DNA from: Thalassotalea_H sp040779345
GTDB lineage: Bacteria > Pseudomonadota > Gammaproteobacteria > Enterobacterales > Alteromonadaceae
DNA: 64,000 nt
Assembly: GCA_040779345.1 (NCBI GenBank)
Contig: JBFONU010000003.1
Coordinates: forward strand, 248,001 to 312,000
Direction: 5' to 3'
Part shown: in pieces, positions 45,120-55,041 of the stretch
Numbering within the stretch: position 1 is the stretch's first letter
Layout of the letters: each line of letters starts with the position of its first letter
The notes under the pieces: generated by a model
Seen by the model: the letters and a program-made list of their open reading frames with translations, nothing else
What the model was told of the DNA's origin: nothing
Database searches by the model: none
Made by a program: the position numbers and the translations under genes

Positions 45120-47975
45120 ATGGAAAAAACATTTAACCCCACTGACATCGAACAATCTCTTTACCAAAGCTGGGAAGAGCAAGGTTACTTCAGCCCAACG
45201 GGTGAAGGAGACAGCTATAGCATTGCCATACCGCCCCCGAATGTAACGGGTAGCTTGCATATGGGTCATGCATTCCAACAAACCATAATGGATACCTTAA
45301 TACGTTATCAACGTATGCAAGGAAAAAACACCTTATGGCAAACAGGGTGTGATCATGCAGGTATTGCGACACAAATGGTAGTGGAACGAAAAATAGCGGC
45401 TGAAGAAGATAAAACTCGCCATGATTATGGCCGAGAAGCGTTTATCGACAAAATTTGGCAGTGGAAAGAAGAGTCAGGCGGAACTATTGGTAAACAAATG
45501 CGCCGTTTAGGCAATTCAATTGATTGGACTCGCGAACGTTTCACCATGGACGAAGGCATGTCAGAAGCCGTACAAGAAGTATTTGTGCGATTATTTGAAG
45601 ACGATTTAATTTACCGTGGTAAACGTTTAGTTAACTGGGATCCTAAATTTCATACGGCTATTTCTGATCTCGAAGTTGAAAATAAAGATAAAAAAGGCCA
45701 CATGTGGCACTTACGCTATCCTTTAGCCGATGGAGCAAAAACAACAGAAGGTGATGACTTTTTAGTTGTCGCCACTACGCGTCCAGAAACTATGTTAGGT
45801 GATACGGGTATTGCGGTTAATCCAGAAGATCCTCGCTATAAAAACTTAATTGGTAAAAAGGTCTTATTACCGTTAGTGAATCGTTTAATACCAATTGTTG
45901 GTGATGAACATGCTGATATGGAAAAAGGCACTGGCTGTGTAAAAATAACACCGGCTCATGATTTTAATGATAACGAGGTAGGTAAACGCCATAACTTACC
46001 ACAAATTAATATTCTTGATAAAAACGCAGCCATTTTATCTGCCGCAGAAATTTACGATGTTAAAGGTGAGCCATCAACGGCTTATAGTACCGATTTACCT
46101 GCAGAGTTCGCCGGTTTAGATCGATTTGTTGCTCGTAAAGCGATTGTGGCAAAGTTCGACGAATTAGGCTTACTAGCTGAAGTTAAAGAGCATGATTTAG
46201 TCGCGCCTTATGGTGACAGATCAGGTGTAATTATTGAGCCACTATTAACCGACCAATGGTATGTTCGTGTAGAAAAACTTGCCGGCCCTGCGGTAGATGC
46301 GGTTAAAGAAGGTCAAATTGAATTTGTACCCAAGCAGTATGAAAACCTCTATTTTTCTTGGATGCGTGACATACAAGACTGGTGTATTTCTCGCCAACTT
46401 TGGTGGGGGCATCGTATCCCAGCTTGGTATGACAATACAGGTAAAGTGTATGTTGGCCGTGATGAAGCAGAAATTCGCGCGACACATAACATCGCTGCAG
46501 ATGTGCCACTAAAACAAGATGATGATGTACTAGATACATGGTTCTCTTCAGCACTATGGACATTTTCAACATTAGGTTGGCCAAAGGAAACCGATGATTT
46601 AAAAACCTTCCACCCAACCGATGTCTTAGTAACAGGTTTTGATATTATTTTCTTCTGGGTTGCCCGCATGATCATGATGACGATGCATTTCAACAAAGAT
46701 GAAAATGGCAAAGCGCAAATTCCTTTTAAAAAGATTTATATGACTGGGCTTATTCGCGATGAAAATGGCGATAAAATGAGTAAGTCAAAAGGGAATGTGA
46801 TTGATCCATTAGATATGATTGATGGCATTTCGCTTGATGATTTATTGCAAAAGCGCACGGGTAATATGATGCAGCCAAAATTGGCCGCTAAAATAGAAAA
46901 ACTGACTAAGAAAGAATTCCCTAATGGAATAGAAGCTCACGGTACTGACGCTCTGCGTTTCACCTTAACGTCAGTTGCCACCACTGGCCGAGATATCAGT
47001 TGGGATATGAAACGTCTTGAGGGATACCGTAATTTCACTAATAAATTATGGAATGCCAGTCGTTATGTATTAATGAATACAGAAGAACATGATTGCGGAA
47101 AAAATAATAGCGACATGGAATTATCGCTTGCCGACCGCTGGATCATTGGTCAATTCCAGCAAACGGTTAAAACAGTTCATGAGGCATTTGACTCATTCCG
47201 TTTTGATTTAGCTTCACAAGCACTTTATGAGTTTACCTGGAATCAATTTTGCGACTGGTATTTAGAATTAACTAAACCGGTATTATTTCAAGGAAGCGAA
47301 GCTCAGCAACGTGGTACACGTCATACCTTAGTGACTGTATTAGAAAGCTTATTGCGCTTAATGCATCCGATCATGCCTTATGTTACTGAAACAATTTGGC
47401 AGCGAGTTCAGCCTTTAACAAATTTTGTTAAACAAGGTGACTCGATTATGATCCAAGCTTTTCCTCAGTTTGATGAAGCGCAGTGCGATCAAACTGCCAT
47501 TAACGATTTAGAGTGGGTAAAACAATTTATTGTTGCTATACGAAATATTCGTGGTGAAATGGATATCTCTCCAAGTAAAGAATTACCTGTTCTCTTGAAA
47601 AATGTATCAGTGAATGATCAACGTTGTTTAGATGAAAATCAGCAGTTTTTAAGCGCATTAGCAAAGCTAGAAAGTATTACCGTGTTAGCTGATGATGATA
47701 AAGCGCCTCTTTCAGCGACAGCAGTAGTGGGTGATTTATCGGTATTAATTCCAATGGCAGGCTTAATAAATAAAGAAGCTGAGCTGGCACGCTTAAATAA
47801 AGGTATAGATAAACTAGAAAAAGATGTTGATCGTACTCGCGGTAAGCTCAGCAATGAGAAATTTGTCAGTAAAGCACCTGCTGCGGTTATTGATAAAGAA
47901 AAAGCTAAACTTGCAGAAGCTGAGTCTACTTTAGCAAAAATGGTGGAACAAAAAGCACAAATAGCCGCTTTATAG
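45120..47975 (+). CDS. valS: Valyl-tRNA synthetase
   Basis: A 951-residue class I synthetase that charges tRNA-Val (EC 6.1.1.9). The HIGH motif appears in PPNVTGSLHMGHAF (near residue 45) and KMSKS at residues 552-556. The editing domain lies in between (ATTRPETMLGDTGIAVNP), the anticodon-binding domain after it, and the last 70 residues form the ValS-type coiled coil (LARLNKGIDKLEKDVDR). Normal length. No obvious ribosome site before the ATG. A terminator follows at 48019. Confidence 0.98.
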   Translation: MEKTFNPTDIEQSLYQSWEEQGYFSPTGEGDSYSIAIPPPNVTGSLHMGHAFQQTIMDTLIRYQRMQGKNTLWQTGCDHAGIATQMVVERKIAAEEDKTRHDYGREAFIDKIWQWKEESGGTIGKQMRRLGNSIDWTRERFTMDEGMSEAVQEVFVRLFEDDLIYRGKRLVNWDPKFHTAISDLEVENKDKKGHMWHLRYPLADGAKTTEGDDFLVVATTRPETMLGDTGIAVNPEDPRYKNLIGKKVLLPLVNRLIPIVGDEHADMEKGTGCVKITPAHDFNDNEVGKRHNLPQINILDKNAAILSAAEIYDVKGEPSTAYSTDLPAEFAGLDRFVARKAIVAKFDELGLLAEVKEHDLVAPYGDRSGVIIEPLLTDQWYVRVEKLAGPAVDAVKEGQIEFVPKQYENLYFSWMRDIQDWCISRQLWWGHRIPAWYDNTGKVYVGRDEAEIRATHNIAADVPLKQDDDVLDTWFSSALWTFSTLGWPKETDDLKTFHPTDVLVTGFDIIFFWVARMIMMTMHFNKDENGKAQIPFKKIYMTGLIRDENGDKMSKSKGNVIDPLDMIDGISLDDLLQKRTGNMMQPKLAAKIEKLTKKEFPNGIEAHGTDALRFTLTSVATTGRDISWDMKRLEGYRNFTNKLWNASRYVLMNTEEHDCGKNNSDMELSLADRWIIGQFQQTVKTVHEAFDSFRFDLASQALYEFTWNQFCDWYLELTKPVLFQGSEAQQRGTRHTLVTVLESLLRLMHPIMPYVTETIWQRVQPLTNFVKQGDSIMIQAFPQFDEAQCDQTAINDLEWVKQFIVAIRNIRGEMDISPSKELPVLLKNVSVNDQRCLDENQQFLSALAKLESITVLADDDKAPLSATAVVGDLSVLIPMAGLINKEAELARLNKGIDKLEKDVDRTRGKLSNEKFVSKAPAAVIDKEKAKLAEAESTLAKMVEQKAQIAAL

Positions 47976-48018
47976 TGTAGTAAAAACCTAATAAACACTG
48001 TTTTGAAGTAATTGAATC

Positions 48019-48047
48019 AGCCAGTATTTTTTTACTGGCTTTTTTTT
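48019..48047 (+). terminator. Rho-independent terminator after valS
   Basis: AGCCAGTA, a T-rich loop, TACTGGCT, then seven T. It lies 44 bp past the valS stop. Confidence 0.92.
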
Positions 48048-48318
48048 GCCATAAAAAAGTCATGAAAATTTCATCTTTTATCAAGATCTTGTGGAACGAT
48101 TGTGTTAGCATATTGTCGCGTTGAGTTTTTGCGTTTCGGGAGAAGGAAAGATTAATCTCTAATAAGTCATAAATAGCTTGTTATATTAATTACCTAGACG
48201 CTTTAGAATTGTGTTATTGGAAACCTTTCTCTGTCTGTACTTTAGGTAGAGGGCATTTACTCCGTATCTGGCTAAATAATTAGCTTTTTTTAATATCTAA
48301 CCTGCGAGAAATGTTGGT
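48048..48318 (+). other. Upstream region, probable long leader, of the cold-shock gene
   Basis: About 270 bp without a gene. Cold-shock genes commonly carry a 100-200 nt untranslated leader that changes fold with temperature, and the spacing here fits that. I could not place the promoter with confidence and see no clear classic cold-box motif. Confidence 0.4.
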
Positions 48319-48528
48319 ATGTCTGAGACAGTAACTGGTAAAGTAAAATTTTTTAATGAATCTAAAGGCTTCGGTTTTATCGAGCAAGAAAATGGTCCTG
48401 ACGTGTTTGTTCACTTCAGCGCTATCTCTGGTGACGGCTTCCGTACTTTGACTGATGGTCAAGCGGTATCTTTCACAGTTAAGCAAGGTCAAAAAGGCCC
48501 TGAAGCTGAAAACGTTGTAGCATCTTAA
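48319..48528 (+). CDS. Cold-shock protein, CspA family
   Basis: A 69-residue single cold-shock domain, a nucleic-acid chaperone that melts RNA structure. It contains RNP1 KGFGFIEQ and RNP2 VFVHFSAI, and the usual opening TGKVKFFNESKG. It is a single-gene transcript between two terminators. Which paralogue (CspA, CspC or CspE type) cannot be decided from sequence alone. Confidence 0.95.
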   Translation: MSETVTGKVKFFNESKGFGFIEQENGPDVFVHFSAISGDGFRTLTDGQAVSFTVKQGQKGPEAENVVAS

Positions 48529-48551
48529 GCTAGCACGTTGACAAAGTTTAT

Positions 48552-48582
48552 AAAACGGAGCAATTTATTGCTCCGTTTTTTT
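48552..48582 (+). terminator. Rho-independent terminator after the cold-shock gene
   Basis: AAAACGGAGCAA, loop TTTA, TTGCTCCGTTTT, then TTT. It is a perfect 12-bp stem 23 bp past the stop. Confidence 0.94.
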
Positions 48583-48728
48583 ATAGGCAAATCTAACAGT
48601 CTATTGGCTATCCCTCATAAATTAAAATTAGCAAAACCCCATTTATTGACTAAAATTCATTCAATTCACATAAAGTGATGCTTGTTAGCTCAAGTTGAAA
48701 CTAACATTGAAACTAAAAGGATTTAGTC

Positions 48729-49379
48729 ATGAAATTTATCAACAACCTAGTTGTACTATTCACTCTATCTACCTCTTTTATTTGCTCCGCAAATATCATT
48801 TTTATCAATGAAATTCATTACGATAATAAAGGCACGGATACAAATGAATTCATCGAAATAGCCGGTCAAGCAGGCCACAACCTTAACGGGTGGTCAATTG
48901 AGCTATACAATGGTAGCGGAGGGGCTAGATACGGAGATATTATTAATCTATCAGGGGTATTATCCGATGATAATAACGGCTTGGGTTTTGCCGCATTTTT
49001 TCCTAGTTATATTCAAAATGGCTCACCAGATGGTCTCGCATTAATTAATGATGTTGGTAAGGTGATACAGTTTTTATCATATGAGGGCGTTATTACGGCG
49101 ACAAATGGTGCGGCTAATGGCATGGTTAGCACTGATATTGGTGTCAGTGAAAGTGGTAAAACAACGGCTGATAATTTTTCTTTACAATTAATGGGCTATG
49201 GCAATCATTATCAAGACTTTACTTGGCGAGCAGCAGAACATTCTAAAGGCTTTATTAACAAGCAACAGCGTATCTTACCAACTGTATCTACAATCACGGT
49301 TTCAGAGCCCGGCTCACTTATTTTATTATGCTTTGCACTGCTAGTGCTTAGTAGTCAGTGCAAGCAATTTAACGCTTGA
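48729..49379 (+). CDS. Secreted lamin-tail-like protein with PEP-CTERM-like anchor
   Basis: A 216-residue exported protein. Residues 1-20 are a signal peptide. The next stretch (IIFINEIHYDNKGTDTNEFIE, then GWSIELYNG) resembles a lamin-tail (LTD) beta-sandwich often found on secreted nucleases and adhesins. The C-terminus reads SEPGSLILLCFALLVLSS followed by QCK, close to a PEP-CTERM sorting signal, which is processed by an exosortase; no exosortase gene is in the window. AAAAGGA precedes the ATG. Function unknown. Confidence 0.72.
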   Translation: MKFINNLVVLFTLSTSFICSANIIFINEIHYDNKGTDTNEFIEIAGQAGHNLNGWSIELYNGSGGARYGDIINLSGVLSDDNNGLGFAAFFPSYIQNGSPDGLALINDVGKVIQFLSYEGVITATNGAANGMVSTDIGVSESGKTTADNFSLQLMGYGNHYQDFTWRAAEHSKGFINKQQRILPTVSTITVSEPGSLILLCFALLVLSSQCKQFNA

Positions 49380-49384
49380 GTGGA

Positions 49385-50413
49385 TTAATCAAGTCGAGAG
49401 TGGATAATGTCAGTGATTAATTCACAATGGTCATCACGCTCGTTTAACGCAGGAATATAATGATAATTCTTGCCACCCGCTTCAATAAACACCGCTTTAT
49501 TTTCGTGTACTAACTCTTCGAGTGTTTCAAGACAGTCAGCACTAAAAGCAGGACTGATAACAGCAACACTTTGGCAGCCGTTTTTTGCTAGATCTTCTAA
49601 TGTGCTGTCGGTATAAGGTTTTAACCATTCTGCTTTACCAAACCTTGACTGGAACGTCATGACATATTCATCACTCGTTAGGCCTAGTTTTTCTACGAGC
49701 AAGCGTGTGGTTTTATGACAAAAACAATAATAAGGATCGCCTTTTTCTAAAAAGTATTGCGGCATCCCATGATAAGAGAGCACTAATTTTTCAGGCTTTC
49801 CATGTTGTTGGAAATGCTCAGTAATCGTATTTGCTAATGCAGCAATGTATAAAGGATGATCATGATAGCCACTGACAAAACTTAAAGAAGGGATCCAACG
49901 CCAGGTCTTTATCTCATCAACAACTGCATCAAATGTTGACCCTGTTGTAGGGCCTGCATATTGCGGATATAAAGGCAGAACAATAATATTATCAATACCT
50001 TGCATTTGAAAATTATTTAAAGCATTTGAAATAGAAGGCTCTCCATAACGCATGGCAAGTTCAACAGTAACATCATCGCGATTTTTAGAGATTTGCTTGG
50101 ATATTTTTTCGGTAATTTTTTCACTGATCACCATAAGTGGTGAGCCATCGTCCGTCCAAATACTCTGATAAAGTTTCGCTGATTTTTTGGGGCGAACACG
50201 TAAAATAATGCCATGTAAGATCATTAACCAAACTAAGCGAGGGATCTCAACAACTCGCGGGTCCGATAAAAACTCTCGCAAATAAGTTCTTAATGCCGAA
50301 GCTGTTGGCGCGCTCGGGGTACCTAAGTTAGTTAACAAGACACCTATTTTGTTATTTTGATTTTTTCTATTTTCATGTAATGACTTATCACGGCCTAAGT
50401 AACGAGATTTCAA
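49385..50413 (-). CDS. hemH: Ferrochelatase
   Basis: A 342-residue enzyme that inserts Fe2+ into protoporphyrin IX, the last step of heme synthesis (EC 4.98.1.1). Landmarks are GVLLTNLGTPSAP, FLSDPRVVEIP, LPLYPQYAGPTTGS, LSYHGMPQYFLEKGDPY with the conserved His, and SPAFSADCLETLEEL. The start is a TTG at 50413 with AAGGA seven bases upstream; no ATG fits before the conserved N-terminus. Placed next to the cytochrome c maturation genes, so heme production and heme attachment sit side by side. Confidence 0.96.
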   Translation of the reverse strand: MKSRYLGRDKSLHENRKNQNNKIGVLLTNLGTPSAPTASALRTYLREFLSDPRVVEIPRLVWLMILHGIILRVRPKKSAKLYQSIWTDDGSPLMVISEKITEKISKQISKNRDDVTVELAMRYGEPSISNALNNFQMQGIDNIIVLPLYPQYAGPTTGSTFDAVVDEIKTWRWIPSLSFVSGYHDHPLYIAALANTITEHFQQHGKPEKLVLSYHGMPQYFLEKGDPYYCFCHKTTRLLVEKLGLTSDEYVMTFQSRFGKAEWLKPYTDSTLEDLAKNGCQSVAVISPAFSADCLETLEELVHENKAVFIEAGGKNYHYIPALNERDDHCELITDIIHSRLD

Positions 50414-50457
50414 AAAAATTCCTTAAAAATAATCATAAATTAAGAGTAAACGACAAA

Positions 50458-51708
50458 TTATTCTACAAGACTATTAATCACTAATTCAATCGTCTCTTTA
50501 GTCGTCACATCAATACCGTTTATTTCAGCTTTAAAATCACCAGGCTTAATACCTGTTCCACCGGTGGCAGAAATTATGGCATAAATATGTACTTGAGAAA
50601 CATCGCTAAGTTTAGCTTGTGGGCTCATCGCCCTTTCATTATTTAGTACAACGTCTAAAGGTAAATCACTGGCTTGTACTTTAATTGCAGCAACTGGCAT
50701 TCTTGAACCTTCAGTTGGGATAGCATAAATAAAGACAACTTTATCTTCACCTTCATTAAGCTGAGCTGTAATCTCGTCACTTATACTAACATGCAATGAT
50801 AATTGTGGGCCTGAGTTACTCGTTTCATTAACTTTCCCCCCCGTTAATGACAAACGATTTTGCGCCTCTACAATCGCACTTTTTAGCGCATCAACATTCA
50901 CATTAGGTCTATTCTCATTAACGATGACTTGCCAATAATTAATCGCCTGCTGGTAATTTTTATTAATAAAATTGTTCATCCCCAACAATATATTGGTTGA
51001 CGGATCCTTCGCATCTAATGCTAAGGCTTTGTCGATATATTGTTGGACTTCTTCAGTAATTTTTTGATCACTTCGGTAGTAGCTTGCCTGCGCTTTTGCG
51101 CCAAAAACATCAGCTTGCTCACCGTCAATTTCAAGCACTTTATCAAAAGAGGATAATGCATCATCAAACTCGCCAATACCCACTAAGGCTTGACCTAAAC
51201 TATACCAAGCATCAGAATTATTAGGCTCTTGCTCAGTCGCTTTTTTAAGTTTCTGAATCTCAACGATCATTTGTTGCTGTTCATCAAGTGCTTGATGCTC
51301 ACCAAAAGATTGTGGCGTATTCGCAATAAGATCTAATGAGCCTCTTTCATTGTAAAAACCAATACTAAAAACAAGTATAAATAACGAGATAACGGCTGGC
51401 CAGACAATCGATAAAGACGGTGCTTTTTGCTCGCTTTGACTCGCTTCTTTACTATTTTCCTGAATGTCTTGTAGTAAACTTTGTTCAAGCTCAGCTAATA
51501 AGTAATCGTAACTTTCCTGATCTAAACTGCCTTGTTGAAAGTCTCTTTCAATTTCAGCTTTGTGCTCATGATATAAACGCACATTGGTTTCATCACGAAA
51601 ACTATTGTCAATTTTTGATGATTGACGATGTTGATTAAGGTAATGCGCCCATACAATAATGAGCAACAAAAGGATAAAGGCAACAACAATAACGAGGAGT
51701 TCTAACAT
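50458..51708 (-). CDS. ccmI: Cytochrome c maturation protein CcmI
   Basis: A 416-residue protein that holds apocytochrome c for heme attachment. An N-terminal helix (residues 3-23) and a short basic/acidic loop precede a second helix (about 105-122). TPR repeats follow, for example NNSDAWYSLGQALVGIGEFDDALSSF and the next two units (about 160-270), and a C-terminal beta domain. It starts 3 bp after ccmH. Last gene of ccmFGHI. Confidence 0.92.
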   Translation of the reverse strand: MLELLVIVVAFILLLLIIVWAHYLNQHRQSSKIDNSFRDETNVRLYHEHKAEIERDFQQGSLDQESYDYLLAELEQSLLQDIQENSKEASQSEQKAPSLSIVWPAVISLFILVFSIGFYNERGSLDLIANTPQSFGEHQALDEQQQMIVEIQKLKKATEQEPNNSDAWYSLGQALVGIGEFDDALSSFDKVLEIDGEQADVFGAKAQASYYRSDQKITEEVQQYIDKALALDAKDPSTNILLGMNNFINKNYQQAINYWQVIVNENRPNVNVDALKSAIVEAQNRLSLTGGKVNETSNSGPQLSLHVSISDEITAQLNEGEDKVVFIYAIPTEGSRMPVAAIKVQASDLPLDVVLNNERAMSPQAKLSDVSQVHIYAIISATGGTGIKPGDFKAEINGIDVTTKETIELVINSLVE

Positions 51709-51711
51709 AAC

Positions 51712-52167
51712 TTATTTATCTTTTAATATTTGAGCTAACTTATTTTTCTGTGCTTCAGATAAAACAACAGTCTCTTTTTTTACTGGTTTTTTTCGTAAAA
51801 TCATCACAACGATTATCACACCAATAAATAATAATAACGCAGGGCCAAACCACAACACATAGGTTAAGCTTGATACTTGAGGGCGGTATAAGACAAATTC
51901 ACCGTACCGCTTAACCATAAAGTTGACGATTTCTCCGTCTGATTTGCCTTGCTCGAGTAATTCATACACTTCGCGGCGTAAATCAGCAGCAATAGGAGAA
52001 TTTGAGTCCGCCAAATTTTGATTCTGACATTTAGGACAACGAAGTTCTTTCACCAAGGATTTATAGCGAACTTCGGTCACCTCATCATTGAAAACATAAG
52101 TATCTGTTTCCCAAGCCTGAGAAGAAAATGACGCAATTAAAAGTAACATTATGCCAAAAAATTTCAT
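51712..52167 (-). CDS. ccmH: Cytochrome c maturation protein CcmH
   Basis: A 151-residue thiol oxidoreductase subunit of the heme lyase. A signal peptide (to about residue 18) and the motif LRCPKCQNQNLADSNSP with the two redox cysteines are visible, then one transmembrane helix (about residues 103-125). It reduces the CXXCH motif of apocytochrome c. It overlaps the CcmG gene by 4 bp (ATGA). Confidence 0.95.
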   Translation of the reverse strand: MKFFGIMLLLIASFSSQAWETDTYVFNDEVTEVRYKSLVKELRCPKCQNQNLADSNSPIAADLRREVYELLEQGKSDGEIVNFMVKRYGEFVLYRPQVSSLTYVLWFGPALLLFIGVIIVVMILRKKPVKKETVVLSEAQKNKLAQILKDK

Positions 52168-52718
52168 GAGGTAGACACTCCTTTCATTTCACGTTCAAGC
52201 TGCTCAATTAAAGGAATAAACTTTTCTTGCCAAATTTTTCCATCAATCGGCCCAACATGTTTCATGCGGATATAGCCCTTTTTGTCGATAACAAAAGTTT
52301 CAGGGGCTGCCGTCACGCCAAGTTCAATGCCTAATTTACCGAGAGGATCGAATATAGATAAACGGTAAGGGTCTTGATAATCTTTTAGCCATTGTGCAGC
52401 ATCTTCACGATCATCTTTATAATTTAAACCATACAATGCCACACGACCGCTTTGAGCAATATCAACCAGATAAGGGTGTTCATACTTACAATAAACGCAC
52501 CATGTTCCCCAAACATTAAGCAACTTTATATCACCTGATAAGTCTTTCTCTGTAAGGTTCACTTCAGGTTTTAGTAGCTGTGTTAAAGCAAAACTTGGCA
52601 TTTTCTGCCCAACTAATGCCGAGGGTAATGTTTGAGGGTTCAACGATAAACCGCGATACAAAATAACACCCAGTGCGATAAATAGAATCAATGGAATAAA
52701 ACGAATCACTTTATTCAT
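52164..52718 (-). CDS. ccmG: Thiol:disulfide interchange protein CcmG/DsbE
   Basis: A 184-residue membrane-tethered thioredoxin-like protein. One N-terminal helix (residues 5-24) anchors a periplasmic domain with active site WCVYC (Cys74, Cys77) in NVWGTWCVYCKYEHP, and the cis-Pro region GVTAAPETFVID. It passes electrons from DsbD to CcmH or the apocytochrome. It starts 3 bp after ccmF with GGAG upstream. Confidence 0.95.
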   Translation of the reverse strand: MNKVIRFIPLILFIALGVILYRGLSLNPQTLPSALVGQKMPSFALTQLLKPEVNLTEKDLSGDIKLLNVWGTWCVYCKYEHPYLVDIAQSGRVALYGLNYKDDREDAAQWLKDYQDPYRLSIFDPLGKLGIELGVTAAPETFVIDKKGYIRMKHVGPIDGKIWQEKFIPLIEQLEREMKGVSTS

Positions 52719-52721
52719 CAG

Positions 52722-54722
52722 TTAAGCTCCTTCAACGGCATTGGCTGTTTGAGGATTGACCTCTTGTTGGCTAACTGGCTCAAATTTTTTCACTTTTCTT
52801 TTACGATAACGCTTATCAAGCATCGCAAAAATTCCACCCAGTCCCATAAAAATAGCCCCTAGCCAAATCCAACGAACAAAAGGTTTAAAGTGCACGCGAA
52901 TAGCCCATGCGCCATCAGGCAGAGGATCACCTAAAGCAACATAAACATCTCTGAACAGCCCAGGGTCTATACCAGCTTCGGTCATCCCCATTGTTTGAAC
53001 TAAATAAGTACGACGTTCAGGTTTCAATAAAGCAACAAAGTCACCATCGTCATACACTTCAATTTGTCCTTGTTCAGCACTATAATTTGGACCTTTAACT
53101 GCTTTTATGCCTTTAAATGTAACGTCATAACCCGACACATTAATCGTGTCATTAACAAACATTTTAACGCTCAACTCTTTTTCATAAGTAGACACTAACG
53201 TCACACCAACAATCGTTACCGCGATCCCCATATGGGCAATCGTCATTCCCCACTGGCTCAAGGTGATTTTATTGAAAGAATAGCGCCCTTGCTTATCTTT
53301 TGCTTGATTACGCAAATCTTTGATCACAACAAGTGAAACCCATAAGGCTAACATTATGCCAAAACTGGCGAGCAAATTAAATTCGCCATCATAGATAAAT
53401 GGAAAAGCTAACCCTAAGACGATACTGATTAGAGAAGGCTTGATGATTTGTTTACGGAGCTCACCTTTTTTCGCTTTTTTCCAACGAATAAGCGGACCAA
53501 TACCCATAATAATAAAGAGTAAACTCATAATAGGCACAAATACCGCATTAAAGTATGGAGGCCCTACAGAAATTTTACCTAATGAAAAGGCATCAATAAT
53601 TAGCGGGTAAATCGTACCTAATAATACGGTGACACAGGCCACAACCAAAATAATATTACACAGTAATAATGCTGTTTCCCGAGAATATAACGAGAAGCGG
53701 CTAAAACTAGCGACATTCGATGCTCTAAAAGCAAATAAGGTAAACGAGCCACCTACCGCAATCGCTAATAATAAAAGGATAAAAGCACCACGAGTAGGAT
53801 CAGAGGCAAATGAATGTACCGATGTGATCACCCCTGAACGAACTAAGAATGTCCCCAATAAACTTAAACTAAAGGCAAATATTGCCAATAATACGGTCCA
53901 GTTTCTAAACGTCCCGCGTTTTTCAGTCACCGCGAGCGAGTGTATTAATGCGGTTCCCACTAACCATGGCATAAAAGACGCGTTTTCAACCGGATCCCAG
54001 AACCACCAACCACCCCAGCCTAATTCATAATAGGCCCACCAACTACCAAGAGCGATACCTAAAGTAAGAAAAACCCACGCAGCTATTACCCAAGGTCTAG
54101 CCCACCTAGCCCAAGCAGCATCAAGTTTTCCAACCATTAAAGCTGCGATAGCAAAAGCAAAGCTTACTGCAAAGCCCACATAACCAAAATAAAGCATTGG
54201 CGGGTGAATAATTAAACCGACATCTTGTAATAAAGGGTTTAGATCTCTACCTTCTTGAGGTACTGCTGGCCATAAACGATCAAAAGGATTAGAAGTGAAT
54301 AAGGTAAACAACATAAAGCCAACGGCGATCATACCTAATACCGCCAAAACTCGAGCAATAAACGCTTCATCCATGCCTTTACTATATCTAGCCACTGCCA
54401 TGGTCCAAGCTGTTAATGCAAAAACCCACAATAATAATGAGCCTTCATGCCCTCCCCAAACTGCACTTATTTTGAAATAGTAAGGCAAATGAGAATTTGA
54501 ATGACTGGCAATATATTTAACCGAGAAGTCATCAATAACAAATGAATAAGCCAGAATAATCAAGCTGATTGCGGTAAAGGCAAACATGCCAAAAGTTAAT
54601 GGTTTTGCATAACTTGTTAATTTGGATTGATTAGCATAAATCCCCACTAACGGGATAATACTCAAACAAATAGCAAAAGCTAATCCAATAATTAAGGCAA
54701 AATGGCCTAACTCAGGTATCAT
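52722..54722 (-). CDS. ccmF: Heme lyase subunit CcmF
   Basis: A 666-residue polytopic membrane protein, the core of the heme lyase that attaches heme to cytochrome c. The WWD heme-handling domain reads WGGWWFWDPVENASFMPWL (about residue 230-250), with about 15 helices in total and a large periplasmic domain near residues 510-610. GGAGA precedes the ATG. First gene of the minus-strand ccmFGHI operon, divergent from ccmABCDE. Confidence 0.96.
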   Translation of the reverse strand: MIPELGHFALIIGLAFAICLSIIPLVGIYANQSKLTSYAKPLTFGMFAFTAISLIILAYSFVIDDFSVKYIASHSNSHLPYYFKISAVWGGHEGSLLLWVFALTAWTMAVARYSKGMDEAFIARVLAVLGMIAVGFMLFTLFTSNPFDRLWPAVPQEGRDLNPLLQDVGLIIHPPMLYFGYVGFAVSFAFAIAALMVGKLDAAWARWARPWVIAAWVFLTLGIALGSWWAYYELGWGGWWFWDPVENASFMPWLVGTALIHSLAVTEKRGTFRNWTVLLAIFAFSLSLLGTFLVRSGVITSVHSFASDPTRGAFILLLLAIAVGGSFTLFAFRASNVASFSRFSLYSRETALLLCNIILVVACVTVLLGTIYPLIIDAFSLGKISVGPPYFNAVFVPIMSLLFIIMGIGPLIRWKKAKKGELRKQIIKPSLISIVLGLAFPFIYDGEFNLLASFGIMLALWVSLVVIKDLRNQAKDKQGRYSFNKITLSQWGMTIAHMGIAVTIVGVTLVSTYEKELSVKMFVNDTINVSGYDVTFKGIKAVKGPNYSAEQGQIEVYDDGDFVALLKPERRTYLVQTMGMTEAGIDPGLFRDVYVALGDPLPDGAWAIRVHFKPFVRWIWLGAIFMGLGGIFAMLDKRYRKRKVKKFEPVSQQEVNPQTANAVEGA

Positions 54723-55041
54723 AAAATTCTCCGAATGTTATCGGTACTGAACACTTATCAATAAGCGAACATTTGATAAAAAATTACGTCTTATCAGTGC
54801 GTTTTGTAAGACGATAAAAAATTGCTGCAATGTTAGCACTGTTTGCAAGTAAAGTTCATTAAAGAGTGGCAATATCATTAAATATTTGTCTAAACGTTAT
54901 TACAGCAGTAAAGCGCGGTAATAGTATGATAATTTGATTATCTATAGTAGGATCTAGATCAAGCCATTTTAAATAATTTCTATCTAAAATAGTGCCAAAT
55001 AGATAGAGAACATTCATTCAATCAGACCATTAATTAAATAG
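54723..55041. other. Divergent control region between ccmF and ccmA
   Basis: A 319-bp AT-rich gap that must hold the promoters of both ccm operons. I looked for an FNR-type TTGAT-N4-ATCAA site and did not find one; TTGAT and ATCAA half-sites occur near 54935-54962 but too far apart. No other feature recognised. Confidence 0.45.

Noticed and set aside
48280..48492. A minus-strand frame opposite the cold-shock gene
   Set aside because: The cold-shock protein is unmistakable on the plus strand; the opposite frame has no features of a protein.
53629..54030. A 133-codon plus-strand frame opposite ccmF
   Set aside because: Antisense shadow of the conserved WWD region of ccmF.
54930..54965. FNR-type anaerobic control site between the ccm operons
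   Set aside because: TTGAT and ATCAA half-sites are present but the spacing is about 20 bp instead of 4, so it is not an FNR box.
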